Below are positions 1-10,378 of a stretch of DNA of 64,000 nucleotides, piece after piece. Every line of letters starts with the position of its first letter. The first letter of the stretch is position 1. The DNA is from Actinomucor elegans (taxonomy: Eukaryota > Mucoromycota > Mucoromycetes > Mucorales > Mucoraceae). Below the pieces are notes generated by a model, which was not told the DNA's origin, ran no database searches, and worked only from the letters and a program-made list of their open reading frames with translations. Both the position numbers and the translations under genes were made by a program. The stretch is taken from positions 2,976,001-3,040,000 of the forward strand of contig JAMSLZ010000003.1 of the NCBI GenBank assembly GCA_026027325.1, read 5' to 3'.

Positions 1-2756
1 TTTGGTACAACCGTTGATGAAGATCGTGCTGCCTGTGCTCGCTCTCTTGTTGACATCAAGTTAGCCAAAGGTGAATCTCTTTTGCTTTCATTGATCGCTT
101 CAATGATCTCCGTCGTCGTGCTGTTGACCAGTGCTTACCTGCCTCCATTCTTGTGGATAAGTTTTTACACGCTTTGCCCACTGAATTTGCTGACAAGGTC
201 ATTACTTCGCGTCTTTCCTTACCAAAGGATCAAAAGTCGAATGTGGATGTAGTGATGCGTCTTGCTCGTGAACTGTACAATGACTTGTACAAAGAGAAAG
301 GTCTTCCTGGTGTCTCTGCTTCTGTTTCTTCTGCTTCTGGTTCTTCTTCGCGTGTGTCAAACATACCTTCTGCTGCCAACTATGTGCACCGTGAAAGTGA
401 CAAGTCTCGTCACGCTGTTCCTTCTTCTCTTGGTGTTGCCTCTTCTGCCATGTCTATTGGTAAGGTTGCCAAACGTCCTTCTTCTACTGCTTCCACTGGG
501 AAATATTGTTCTTTTCACAAAGTCAATACCCATGATACTGCCAACTGTAAGGCTATCTCTCGTGCGTCATCTGTTATTGCTAACCAGCAACCTCTTGCTG
601 CTGCTTCCGGTTCTTTGCCTTCTTCAAGTCAAGTTCCTATTAACAATCGTACTTGTCATTCGTGTGGAGCTCCTGGTTGGACACGCCAGCATCGTTGCAA
701 TACTGCTGTGCGTAACGATCCCAATCAAGGACCAACTCATCGTTTTGGGATGATGAGTATTGCAGGTGCTGCTTCTCGTGCCTTTGGTTCTTCTGGTGCT
801 ATTGCATCATCTTCTGCTTCGTTGGCTCCGGCCTCGAACCTATCGACAGTTGCTCCCGCAGTAACTCCATTCAATTCCGAAGTTAGCTCTTCATCTTCTG
901 CTGTTCCTGTTCAGGAACACATGAATATCGATGAACACGCAGCCGTCCAGGCACAACTTTGTAAGTCAAACATATTTTCAAATTTACCCAAACAAAGATC
1001 TAATGCGATTCTTTTACCTATTGTTGTGCAGAACATTCGCGTCTACGCATACTTGGATACAGGCTGTACGTTCAGCATATGTTCTCCTCGCTTCTTTCGT
1101 TCTCTTGGTGTTGGCTTTACGCCTTCATCTGGTACGGTTCAGCTTGGTCATGTTAACACGCAACAACCTAGGATTGGTTATACTTCTTTGAACATTTTGT
1201 ACAATAAAATACAATTGAAGCATAAATTTGAATTGTTTGATTTCTATACAGAGGACGATAGTGCGCCTATTTTATTTGGTCTTGACATTATGCCTCTTCT
1301 TAACATCGCTATCACTGGGTTGGTATCAACTTGGGATGATCATACTGGTCCTGCATTGCCATCACCAATCGATCCTGAAGATATCAAACCTAATAATAGT
1401 CCTTTTGGTACTGCTGATGAACGCCAATTGATGCAATCTAAACTTAAACCACTGTTAGCTGCAAACGCTAATATCGATTTGAAGAATACCTACTGCAATT
1501 TGCCTGGCGCAATAGTACAATTGGAAACGCAACCCGGTAAAGTAGCTTACCGTAAGCCATACCCAATTCCTATTGCCTACAAGCAATCCGTATTAGATCA
1601 AATTGAAACTTGGAAAAATGAAGGTGTAATAGAAGTTGCACAAAGTCACACCGGCTTTAATTCTCCCCTTCTATGTGTTAGTAAGAAAAATGCTGATGGT
1701 ATCTATTCGTTTAAGAAGCCTAGAGTAGTAGCTGACGTTCGTGAGTTAAACTCGATTCTTATTAGTACGGATAAGTACAATATACCTCTCATTTCGGACA
1801 TCCATGAACGCTTAAGTAATGCCAAAATCATTACTAGTATCGATATCCATTCTTGCTTCACTAGCTTCCTCGTTGACCCTGCTCACAAAAGCAAGTTAAA
1901 CTTTATGTGTCCTTTTACTAACTTGCAATATACTTTTCGCAAAGTATGTTTCGGTGTGTCCTTTATTGCTAATTTGGTACAAAGGACCTTAACTAACTTG
2001 TTCAGTGACCTTCCTTACGTAACGATCTATATCGATGACATTTGCATCAGTACCAATGATTCTCTAGCACATCATACTGATTGTGTAGCCGAAGTTATCC
2101 GTCGCCTCACAAACGCAAATCTTCAACTTTCTCCAGAAAAGATTGTACTTGCTCAGAAAAGTATTCACATTTTGGGTTGGTCAATTGTAGATGGTAAATT
2201 GATGCCTGATCCAAGAAAAGTATCAAATGTACACACCTGGCCTCTTCCTCAGACGGGTAAAGACATTATGCGATACTTGGGTTACTTCAATTACTTTCGT
2301 TCTGCGATTCCTGGATACAGTCGTTTAGCAGCTCCACTTGATGAGTTACGCAGTAGTAAATCACTTGCAGCTATATGGTCTGACAAACACACGCAAGCTT
2401 TTCGCAACTTGCAAGCAGCCTTGTCGTCTGCTCTCGTGTTATCTCCTCCTGACTTTCGTTACCGTTTCCATGTCGCAACTGACGCGTCTAAAACTGGTAT
2501 TGGTGGAGTCATTTACTATATCAAAAATGATACGGTTCATTATGTGACTATGGCTTCTCGCAAGCTATCTACCTCCGAAATGAATTACAGTACAACAAAA
2601 CGAGAATTACTTGCTATTGTCTACATGTTGACTAAGTATCATAAATGGTTATTTGGTATTAAATTCACTTTGCATACTGATCATAAAAGCCTTATCTTTT
2701 TACATGATCAAAGCACCCCCAACACCTTGATGCTGACTTGGTGGGACACTATTTTT
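1..2756 (+). pseudogene. Retrotransposon Gag-protease-RT-RNase H region, frame-disrupted
   Basis: The first ~80 bases read in frame 1 and the rest in frame 3, so the Gag reading jumps at the TTTT run 80-83. The frame-3 part (open from 153) contains a Ser-rich stretch and Cys/His clusters of nucleocapsid type (CSFHKVNTHDTANC and a CHSC...C cluster, about residues 118-185). It continues with an aspartic protease with the DTG triad (about residue 303), a reverse transcriptase with a YIDD catalytic box (about residue 629), and RNase H with a TDASK motif. The RNase H end and the following integrase read in another frame after about 2756. The frame-3 ORF runs on to 3179, but beyond 2756 it is out-of-frame translation. 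Confidence 0.85.
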
Positions 2757-4573
2757 CTTTTACGTTCGATGTTGTTCATATTCCTGGAATTAAGAACATC
2801 ATTCCCGATACTCTTAGTCGACTGTTTTCTGATGACGAACCCAACAGTCTGGAGGAGGGTGGAAATATTGTTAACCATCAAAACATATTTGAGAACCATA
2901 AGAAAAGATATAATACCACGCGTTCTGAACGTAAACTGCAAATACGGTATCCTACAGATAAAAACAAGTCACGCAAAAGAATACTATCTGCTAGAAACGG
3001 GACTGAAAATAAAACAAGAGGAAATTACGCCTTTTCATCTTTCCCAACAGTTTCTACAAACTACGATGATAATACCAATACATCATCCAACCACATTGAC
3101 TCATCCAATACTACATCGTTCGATAGTTACAATAAGACACCTCTTATTTCTCGCGCAATGCAATATGCTGATTATATGACACCACCTGAAAAGGATCGCG
3201 TTTCTATTATTATGAAAGCACACTTGCTTGGCCATTTTGGCGTAAATGCAATTGAGAAAACTATTCACAATGATTACAAATTACATTGGACTAATTTGCG
3301 ACAAGACATTCAAAGAGTTATCAATGATTGTGAAGCTTGCCAAGCACATGGTATCTATCGAGTTGGTTATCACCCTCCTAGAAGCGTGTTGCCTGACGGT
3401 GTCTTCGATCATATCTGTATAGATCTCGGTGATTTCAATACTACATCATCTCGTGGTAATAACTTTATGTTAGTTGTAGTAGATTACTTTAGTCGATTTA
3501 CAATTCTACGTGCACTCCCTGACAAGAGTAGTTACAGTGTAGCAAAAGAATTACTTCACATATGTTGTCAGTTCGGATTCCCTCGGATCATCACGCATGA
3601 CAATGGTATGGAATTTGTGAATGAAGTGGTTAAACAATTTATACAAATGAGTGGCATGGATAGACGGCTTAGCTTGCCCTATACTCCTACTGGAAACAGT
3701 GTAGTAGAAAGCTATGTTGGCATCTGTAAACGTAGTATTATCAAAGCGTTAACTGCTAATGCTGTTGAACCTGAATCTTGGGATTTGTATTTAGACGTGA
3801 TCCAATACTCTGTCAATTGTCAGTATTCGCGATTGCATAAATCTCGTCCTTTTGCGGTTATGTTCAATAGACAGCCTAATGACTTTATCGACTACACGGA
3901 TGTAAAACCTACCATCAATATCGAGAAATCTGATAGTAAACTCATTGATAAGAAGCTGAAATATGTCAAAGATGTCATTATTCCTTCTATTGCTAAACGC
4001 ATTAAAGAGACACAATTAAACGATCATTTAAAATTCCAAAAGAATAACAAGATCATTGAAACAAAGTACCCTCTTAATTCTAAAGTTATGATCGTGAACG
4101 TACTCAAATCATCTAAACTGCAGCCCAGATGGTTAGGTCCTTTTATCATTAAAGGCTACACCAAGCATGGTAGTTACATTTTAGAAGATCTCACTGGCTC
4201 TTTATTATCTCGTGATGTACCTACGCATCAGATAAGACTGATTCAATCAGGAGATCAACGATCTGAAAGCGAACTTAACGAGAAACATTATGAGGTACAA
4301 GCAATTGTAAACCATCGACTCTTGCCAGACGGTGAATACGAGTATTACGTGCATTGGGTTGGATACGATGACCAAGAAAAATACAATACTTGGCAGACGG
4401 TTGATACCTTCGATTCGAAGAAACCTATTCAAGACTATTGGACACGTCGTCAAGCAACCATTGCAAGCACAACAGGTAGATCCCTGCCTAATACTATCAA
4501 CAAGCGAAGAATACCTGCTCGTAATAAACACAGCAGATCGTTTGTACCTAAAGCATATAATACAAGATCTTGA
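2738..4573 (+). CDS. Retrotransposon RNase H tail, integrase and chromodomain
   Basis: This is the second half of pol in a frame shifted by -1 from the upstream part; the nominal first codon is TTG, so it is a continuation and not a free-standing gene. Visible in order: the RNase H-integrase linker (VVHIPG...DTLSR), an HHCC zinc domain (H-G-..., C-E-A-C), the DDE catalytic core (D in CIDLGDF, D in HDNGMEF, E in VVESYVG), a GPF/Y module (RWLGPFIIKGY) and a C-terminal chromodomain (YYVHWVGYDD...YNTWQ). In chromoviruses the chromodomain steers integration towards particular chromatin. The ORF is otherwise uninterrupted to its stop. Confidence 0.88.
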   Translation: MVGHYFSFTFDVVHIPGIKNIIPDTLSRLFSDDEPNSLEEGGNIVNHQNIFENHKKRYNTTRSERKLQIRYPTDKNKSRKRILSARNGTENKTRGNYAFSSFPTVSTNYDDNTNTSSNHIDSSNTTSFDSYNKTPLISRAMQYADYMTPPEKDRVSIIMKAHLLGHFGVNAIEKTIHNDYKLHWTNLRQDIQRVINDCEACQAHGIYRVGYHPPRSVLPDGVFDHICIDLGDFNTTSSRGNNFMLVVVDYFSRFTILRALPDKSSYSVAKELLHICCQFGFPRIITHDNGMEFVNEVVKQFIQMSGMDRRLSLPYTPTGNSVVESYVGICKRSIIKALTANAVEPESWDLYLDVIQYSVNCQYSRLHKSRPFAVMFNRQPNDFIDYTDVKPTINIEKSDSKLIDKKLKYVKDVIIPSIAKRIKETQLNDHLKFQKNNKIIETKYPLNSKVMIVNVLKSSKLQPRWLGPFIIKGYTKHGSYILEDLTGSLLSRDVPTHQIRLIQSGDQRSESELNEKHYEVQAIVNHRLLPDGEYEYYVHWVGYDDQEKYNTWQTVDTFDSKKPIQDYWTRRQATIASTTGRSLPNTINKRRIPARNKHSRSFVPKAYNTRS

Positions 4574-4786
4574 GTTGCTTAATTGCACTCTGCAAGTGTA
4601 ATTGTCTTTTCCCTTATGTTACTTTTTTCCTATAATGGTTTTTTACAAGGTTTTTTATGACAGTTTACATTACACACGATCTTACATCTAACACAATGCT
4701 TACATCCTATCCTTTCGTTCTTATGATTATTACATCTTTAATACAAAGATACTTCTAAGGTGATGACCTCATCTGGAAGGGGGCAA

Positions 4787-5290
4787 TGTTGTATTCCACC
4801 TACTATTTTGCATCGACATAATAGTAAGGAATCAACTGTTCATTTATGTCATACACGGACTCTATCTGATAACCCAATCAGATTAACGAGGCCTGCATAA
4901 ATACAAGCGATGTGTCATCCTTAGAACTATTAGCCAATAATCCTTACAAGAAACACGCGGCATCATACTATCGAGTAGTATCGAGTGTATCTCAAGATAA
5001 GACCTGAATATCGAATAACGCGTGGGTTATACAATTACAACAATGCGTGGTTGAAAGGCTTATTAGTGGCTGCTGGGATTGGACTCCGTTGTACGGCCAT
5101 GCGTGCTGATAGATATTGAATGCTACACTATCAAGCTCTGATGAAATGTATATAAAGAAGACTTGATTTTGAATTGTGAATAAAACATTAGAATAACTTT
5201 TACTATCAGGATAGCTGATTCCATTGACTGTCTATTCTTTTATTATTGTATTTTAAATTATATCCTTCGTCTTTAGCACCGGATATAACA
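4787..5290 (+). repeat. 3' long terminal repeat (504 bp)
   Basis: It begins TGTTGTATTCC directly after the polypurine tract and ends CCGGATATAACA, so the ends form imperfect inverted repeats of the usual TG...CA type. It contains a TATA box (5149-5156) and an AATAAA signal (5179-5184), matching a U3-R-U5 layout. The five bases after it (CATAT, 5291-5295) would be the right copy of a target-site duplication; the left copy is outside the window. Boundaries are by eye and cannot be checked against the 5' LTR. Confidence 0.8.
5149..5156 (+). promoter_or_regulatory. LTR TATA box
   Basis: TATATAAA about 25-30 bases upstream of an AATAAA-containing R-like stretch inside the LTR. In a 5' LTR this would drive the genomic RNA; in this 3' LTR it points towards the adjacent host ORF at 5309. 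Confidence 0.5.
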
Positions 5291-5308
5291 CATATTGCTC
5301 ATTGTTGG

Positions 5309-5778
5309 ATGAAGATCACGATGCTACATACCCGCTATTATTACAAAGGTACGCCAAAAAGAAATTGGGTGTATCATTGTGGTTTGACCTGTCTTTTTTT
5401 TTTCCAAAAATTAGATGTCTATTGGTAGACAGCACATATATATCCACCCTAGCAGTATGTCTTTCATGGATTATACTAACGTTATGCGCCTGTTTCATCA
5501 AACCAAATAGGAAATCGTTAGGCACGAAGCTTCCTTACGAAAGTAATAGCTGGGATAATCATTATTATATCAGTAAACCTTCTTCTTCCTATGATATGTC
5601 TTCTACAAGAGTGAAGAAGTATACCACGCCTATATCCTCTCACGCTGTAATGCAGGAAACACCAGGAAGTTACTACGATACTCATCATATTATAAATCAT
5701 CCTTATCCGCAATTAACTGTGCCTGGAGGTTGGCAGGAAAATACATCTGTAAATCCTCGTTATCACTACTATTCATGA
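5309..5778 (+). CDS. Small predicted single-pass membrane protein next to the LTR
   Basis: Proposed exons 5309-5370 and 5415-5778, with a 44-nt GT-AG intron; phase is kept and 141 residues result. There is one strong hydrophobic segment (about residues 32-50, TLAVCLSWIILTLCACF) followed by a Tyr/Ser/His-rich tail ending ...NPRYHYYS. The family is not recognised. An unspliced alternative reading (5302-5778, 158 aa) differs only before the membrane segment. Both readings are open right up to the LTR end at 5290, so this may be the 3' remainder of a host gene cut by the retrotransposon. Confidence 0.4.
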
Positions 5779-5968
5779 GTTGTCGATAATCTTAATAAAT
5801 GAACGTGTTCTACCCAGCACTACATTGAACTCGGTGGTTAAATCTACGAGTTTGACATTTCTCGGCCAGTTTGTGACGGTCGAAAAAATAGCCAAACAGC
5901 ATAACAAAAAAAAAGAGAGAATTCCTTTTCTTCCTTCTCATTGAATCCAATTGAAAACGGTTAATGAT

Positions 5969-7071
5969 ATGGATAATCAAACTACAGTATACTCATTAGC
6001 AGAACTTGCTGGAACAACAGCAAATGGCATTAGTAATGCAGAAGATCCTCAAACAAAATCTATGGAATCAGCTTTAAATAACCTGTTACAAGTATAGTTT
6101 TCATTCAAGAATTTCCGTTTTTTATAAACAAATCGCTTACGTGTTCATAACATAGAAAAACACAGAATTAACAAAACAATTGGAGAAAGCACTATTAAAG
6201 ATATCAAGGCTGAAAAAACAGCGTAGGTAAATATATGCCAAATTCTACGTGCCGTTCTTCAAGCCATTGACAATGACTGGGCCTTTATAGTGCTTTACTC
6301 GACGCGATTGTAAAAGTAGATGATACGGACGAAGACGATGATGATGACAGTGACCTATCAGCTGGCGATATTGATTCTGACACAGGTTCACTAGAGGAAT
6401 TTGAAGAAAAAGACCAGATCAAAGAGGATGGGACAGAAGAACTACCCATTGAAGCTGTGGTGAAACGAAGAAGAATAGCTACACAACCCAAAAGACAAAG
6501 GGCGAATAAGCCAATAGAAGTCAAGAAGGACCAAGACGGCAATTACATATTTCCAGTGGAAATTGGTAGAACAAAGCTACTATCCTTAGGCGAAATCATA
6601 CCCGATGAAAACTTTTTTAATCAAAACTACATATTTCCTGTTGGATATTCAATGCAAAGGTTGGTTTTGACAACTTTAGTCTCTTTAGTAAACTCATTTT
6701 GTATATAGAACGTATAAAAGCATGGTTAATGAAGATCAATTTACAGTGTACACTTGTTCAATTGACAAAGACGAGAATAATAAGCCATTGGTAAAATTCA
6801 GAAGCAGGATATACACTATATGGCTAATCAATTTTTCGATTAGTTCTGCATAGAGGCAGCAGATGCTCCAGATATTATCATACAAAAGAATACACCGACT
6901 GCAGCATGGTCTGAAGTGTTAAGAAGATCGAATATATTACGGAAAAAAGAGTTCAAAAACACTGTGTCTGGACCAGAATATTACGGTTTATCTTTTGCAA
7001 CTATAAAAAAAATGATCCAGGAACTTCCAGGTGCAGAGGAATGTTTAGGATATCAATGGGTCGATCTATAG
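5969..7071 (+). CDS. FYRN/FYRC (FY-rich) domain nuclear protein
   Basis: Proposed exons begin at ATG 5969, with introns of about 60 nt after 6090, 67 nt after 6221 and about 50 nt after 6659. An N-terminal helix (LTKQLEKALLKISRLKKQR) looks coiled coil. It is followed by an acidic stretch, a basic nuclear-localisation-like KRRR, then an FYRN module (YIFPVEIGRTKLLSLGEIIP) and FYRC (VYTCSIDKDE..., SGPEYYGLSFATIKKMIQEL, LPGAEECLGYQW). FYRN and FYRC sit close together, as in TBRG1-like chromatin proteins, rather than far apart as in MLL/KMT2. The intron expected near 6800-6855 has no GT donor in the required phase; a GC-AG donor near 6803 would restore phase. The gene may be functional with a rare splice site, or newly broken. 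Confidence 0.65.
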
Positions 7072-7802
7072 ACTGCTGCGTCTGAAAAACATTGTACATT
7101 TTATAATCGCCAGCGTGATGTGTTAATAAAGGCATTTATTTTACTCGTGTCTGTAAAAACTATATACCCTTTATTGCATAATACGCTTGTATTTAATTTT
7201 TATATAGATGCAATTGTACATATCTATTTTTGACCAGAGGAAGCAAGGTAAACGGCAAGACAATCGGCTGCCGATTCCATGACATTATCAATGAACAGGA
7301 CGAAACTATTATATAAGAACATTTCGCTATTGCTATGTGAACCTTAACGTTACTACGTATGTACAGCAATGTATATAGTACTAGTTTTTTTTTTTACTTT
7401 TATACCGCCTCTGAACCATCTCGTATTTTACATGCAGACGTGGATGTATAACAAAAGCTCGCAATAGAAAAGCCTCGTATGCGTATGAGCAATAAAACGA
7501 GGTAGAGCTATGAACGTTGAGAAATACATAGAATAAAACACAATCTTTTGGTAAGCAAACTATTATAATTGCACACTAGCATAAAAATATGCTATGTAAC
7601 CTGGCAATCATAGCAGTTTACACCTTTTGAAGATCTTTCTTTTACTTCTACATAAAACTCGAGCTATTTCAATATTCCAGTGAATAAGTAACAGCAAAAT
7701 AGTTTTTTTGCGTGCATGTTTGAGTTTACATACCTTAATACATAAATAGATAGATATATATATAAAACTTGTTCTACCAATCAAATTCAGTATTAAGCCA
7801 GA

Positions 7803-7847
7803 ATTGATTGAGTGATCTACAGATCATTAGATCTAATTTACATGAAG
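7803..7847 (+). repeat. Dispersed repeat, right half
   Basis: Reads GATTGAGTGATCTACAGATC followed by ATTAGATCTAATTTACATGA. It matches the right-half consensus seen at 20342 and 30964. Confidence 0.5.
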
Positions 7848-7968
7848 TGGCATTCAATCTACTGTTTTGCATCGAGTGTAATATATCCATTAAACTCCAG
7901 CAAAACAAAGGCTATGATGGTCACAGTAGTTTATTTTGCATATTCTTTAAGTACATTTGTCAGGAATC

Positions 7969-8009
7969 TGTCGAGAGATCCACAGGCTACTAGATCTCGT
8001 TTACTTGAA
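7969..8009 (+). repeat. Dispersed repeat, right half
   Basis: TGTCGAGAGATCCACAGGCT followed by ACTAGATCTCGTTTACTTGA aligns without gaps to the copy 160 bases upstream. It is more diverged in the middle (GGCTAC in place of GATCAT). Confidence 0.45.
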
Positions 8010-9002
8010 ATACATTTAATTAACAGCACATCCTCAAAAAGGGATGTATTCATTGTACTACAGTTAAATAATGGCTATAATAGATATGACAGCAAATTAA
8101 AATCGATTGAGAAAGGTAGAGATGTGGTAATGGCGAATTTCTCAAAAAATTCCAAGTGCCACCCATAGTCCTGATTTTCTACGCCTTAGCTTTTCGTAGA
8201 GTGTGGGAATAATATTTCTGAGCTATAATCCATTAATAACATAGACTTAGCTTATTTGAGTGTATGCAGTTGTTATAATTCAAGTTATGTCTGTATTTCT
8301 AAAACCCGAAAAGTGGCTTTAAGTCATTGATAACTCAATGAATTAGAATAATATTTAATTTCACACAAATAATATCAATCTAATTTTTGTTCACTTGCAA
8401 TTGTTTTTCATTAAAAATAAGGCCAAGATCTAGGCTATTCTTTTCTTCCTGAAGTTCTGAGCGAGCCTAAGATTGTCTGAATGTATTCAATCGCCACAAG
8501 CCAGTAAAACTGAAAGTTCATTGAAGGGATATCTTTATATCATTTTCTAGTGAAATTAAACATTTGTATGTCCCTTATAATTATATAAATGTTCAATAAG
8601 GTGTATCCGCATCTATCGAAAGGTAAATGTAATTTTACTTTATTTTCATGCAAAAACTCACTTTATAAAGCTTCTTCTTATCCTAAATTGAACACAACCC
8701 ATCGTGCTCTGAAATGCTAATCGTTTCCTATGAGTCACTGGTTAGGCTTTACAATATCGTACTAGTTTTTGCATATTCAATGTTAGTAATACTCCATTTG
8801 ATAGCATTATCGATTAAATGACATGGAAATATTATCATGGTGCTGAGAGTGTTTTCGCCATATCACTAAATCCGGCTTTTAGTTAAAGAGAAAGAAAAAA
8901 AGCGCCATTTAACTAAGGGAAGCTCTAAATTAACAAATGTAAGTGTGATTTTTAAATTAAATAATTTTATATCAGATATTGTAGTTTACTGCTGACATAA
9001 AA

Positions 9003-9050
9003 TACTAATTAGATGCGACATTTAGTCAGCATCGATCCAGCAGATCATGT
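9003..9050 (+). repeat. Dispersed repeat, left half
   Basis: ACTAATTAGATGCGACATTT then a decayed right part (ATCGATCCAGCAGATCATG). The left 19 bases are among the best matches to the core. Confidence 0.5.
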
Positions 9051-9871
9051 ACTGTTTAATGCTCTATACCAATTTTCTAAGTGTTAGATTTCTGAGTTTC
9101 ATATAACCCACATTATGCCAAACTAAGAATACAGATTAACTACAAGTTACTTGATCAAAATTGTAGACAATAAAGTTTTTTTCAAATGGTATAAATTTTA
9201 TAAGGAAAATGATGTTCCAAAAGTTAAAAAAAAAGATTATCCAGCCGGAATATTACAGATCTGTTATAGCAAGATATTGCTATAGTAATTATTCATTGAA
9301 AAAGAGTAGATGAAGGTTTATATGCGTACCAACTGTTAAATATATACCTTGATTCTTTAAAAATCCTGTCTTTGTTTTCTTATTGAAAGGCACAACAAAT
9401 TGAGGATACCATGTATGTATTGTTGTCGGCCCAATGTTCGAATCACCGATAGCTAAGGTATTAACATCCGGCATCCCCTTGTTGCCATTGAGGTAAATAA
9501 AACATATGAAGGATGAAATTCAATAATAGTGAGTACAGAAGCTCCATAAGATGAACAAGGCATACATATTATATATATTTATATAATAGCAAGCGCGTAC
9601 CTAAGTTTGTAGAAACATGGAAATGCTCCGTGATTTAGCGCTCATAGACATTGTTATCTATCCTGAAAAGTAACGGCTATTTTATGAATTACAAAAGAAA
9701 GTTTGAAACTAAATATCAAAGGGATCAAGATAATTCATGCCAAAATTTACATAACCATTCAGATTCTACCTTTCAGGAAACTTCTTTTACTTTCTACTCA
9801 ATTTTACAGAACTATATCGCACAAATAATCTTTAGTATTTCTTCTTGAAGTGTCAATTGATCTATATTGAT

Positions 9872-10217
9872 ATGGCGTTTGCTCTTGTACGGTTAATAAA
9901 TGGGTCAAGTTTACGAGCAAAAGAACAATCAGCAGTACCAACTGCTTGATAAAGTGATACTTATGATAGGTGCACATTTGGAGTTTATACATGAGATCAA
10001 ACAGGTATTAAATCAAAACCTTCGGATATGTTACGGCTTAAAGAACATTTCAGATCTCTTCCAGCCCCAATCCCATGATAACAGACTATAATAAATGTAA
10101 AATTACCCTGATATTGATCACATTTACCGCGATTTAGGAGGGCTTCTAGAATTTATAGAACGAAACCAGCACTGTAGATTGGTGCATACTATATTTACCA
10201 GAAGTATGCCCTTTTGA
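9872..10217 (+). pseudogene. Decayed coding relic of unknown family
   Basis: Protein-like segments follow one another in different frames. The first is a start with ALVRLINGSSLRAKEQSAV, the second is LLDKVILMIGAHLEFIHEIK with NISDLFQPQ, and after a one-base shift near 10110 the third is DIDHIYRDLGGLLEFIERN. The amino-acid texture resembles a real helical protein, but the frame changes twice and stops intervene. I do not recognise the parent family. It could also be an unannotated multi-exon gene, although I found no splice sites that join the pieces. Confidence 0.35.
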
Positions 10218-10268
10218 CTGTATAGAAAATAACCCATACCGTAATTATCTCATCGCGTCATACAAGGA

Positions 10269-10276
10269 TATAAAAG
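10269..10276 (+). promoter_or_regulatory. TATA box of the bZIP gene
   Basis: TATAAAAG lies about 105 bases upstream of the ATG at 10379, a sensible distance for a fungal TATA promoter with a short leader. Confidence 0.45.
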
Positions 10277-10378
10277 AGATATTGAATCATTCAAGACCAT
10301 TTTTCAGTCTTTTACAAGGAAAACTCTTCTTTCTAAATAATCAAAGATATATAGATATAGATATATATATATTGTGCA

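Larger units (their letters stand above)
1..5290 (+). mobile_element. Ty3/gypsy chromovirus LTR retrotransposon, 5' end outside the window
   Basis: The order Gag, protease, reverse transcriptase, RNase H, integrase, chromodomain is diagnostic of a Ty3/gypsy chromovirus, which copies itself through RNA and integrates DNA with its own integrase. The 5' LTR, primer-binding site and start of Gag lie left of base 1. The 3' end is complete, with a polypurine tract (GGAAGGGGG, 4775-4783) followed by a 3' LTR. The coding region changes frame twice, near 80-83 and near 2752-2756, each time consistent with loss of one T from a T run. The copy is therefore either recently inactivated or carries homopolymer sequencing errors. 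Confidence 0.95.
7072..10378. other. Gene-free block with repeat copies and a coding relic
   Basis: No convincing intact gene is present. The short open frames here have no codon structure or domains I recognise. The block holds three copies of the dispersed repeat (near 7803, 7969 and 9003), several TATA-type AT tracts, and a frame-broken coding remnant near 9.9-10.2 kb listed separately. Confidence 0.6.

Noticed and set aside
2736..2765. Programmed -1 frameshift site in pol
   Set aside because: The zero-frame codons (ATT TTT CTT) do not form a canonical slippery heptamer, and the break falls inside RNase H rather than between gag and pol. A lost T is simpler.
7812..8168. 118-codon open frame on the plus strand
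   Set aside because: It runs through two copies of the dispersed repeat and has no protein-like composition or domain.
9289..9474. 61-codon minus-strand frame starting MPDVNTLAIGDSN
   Set aside because: The beginning looks protein-like, but no partner exons or family were found; too short to call.
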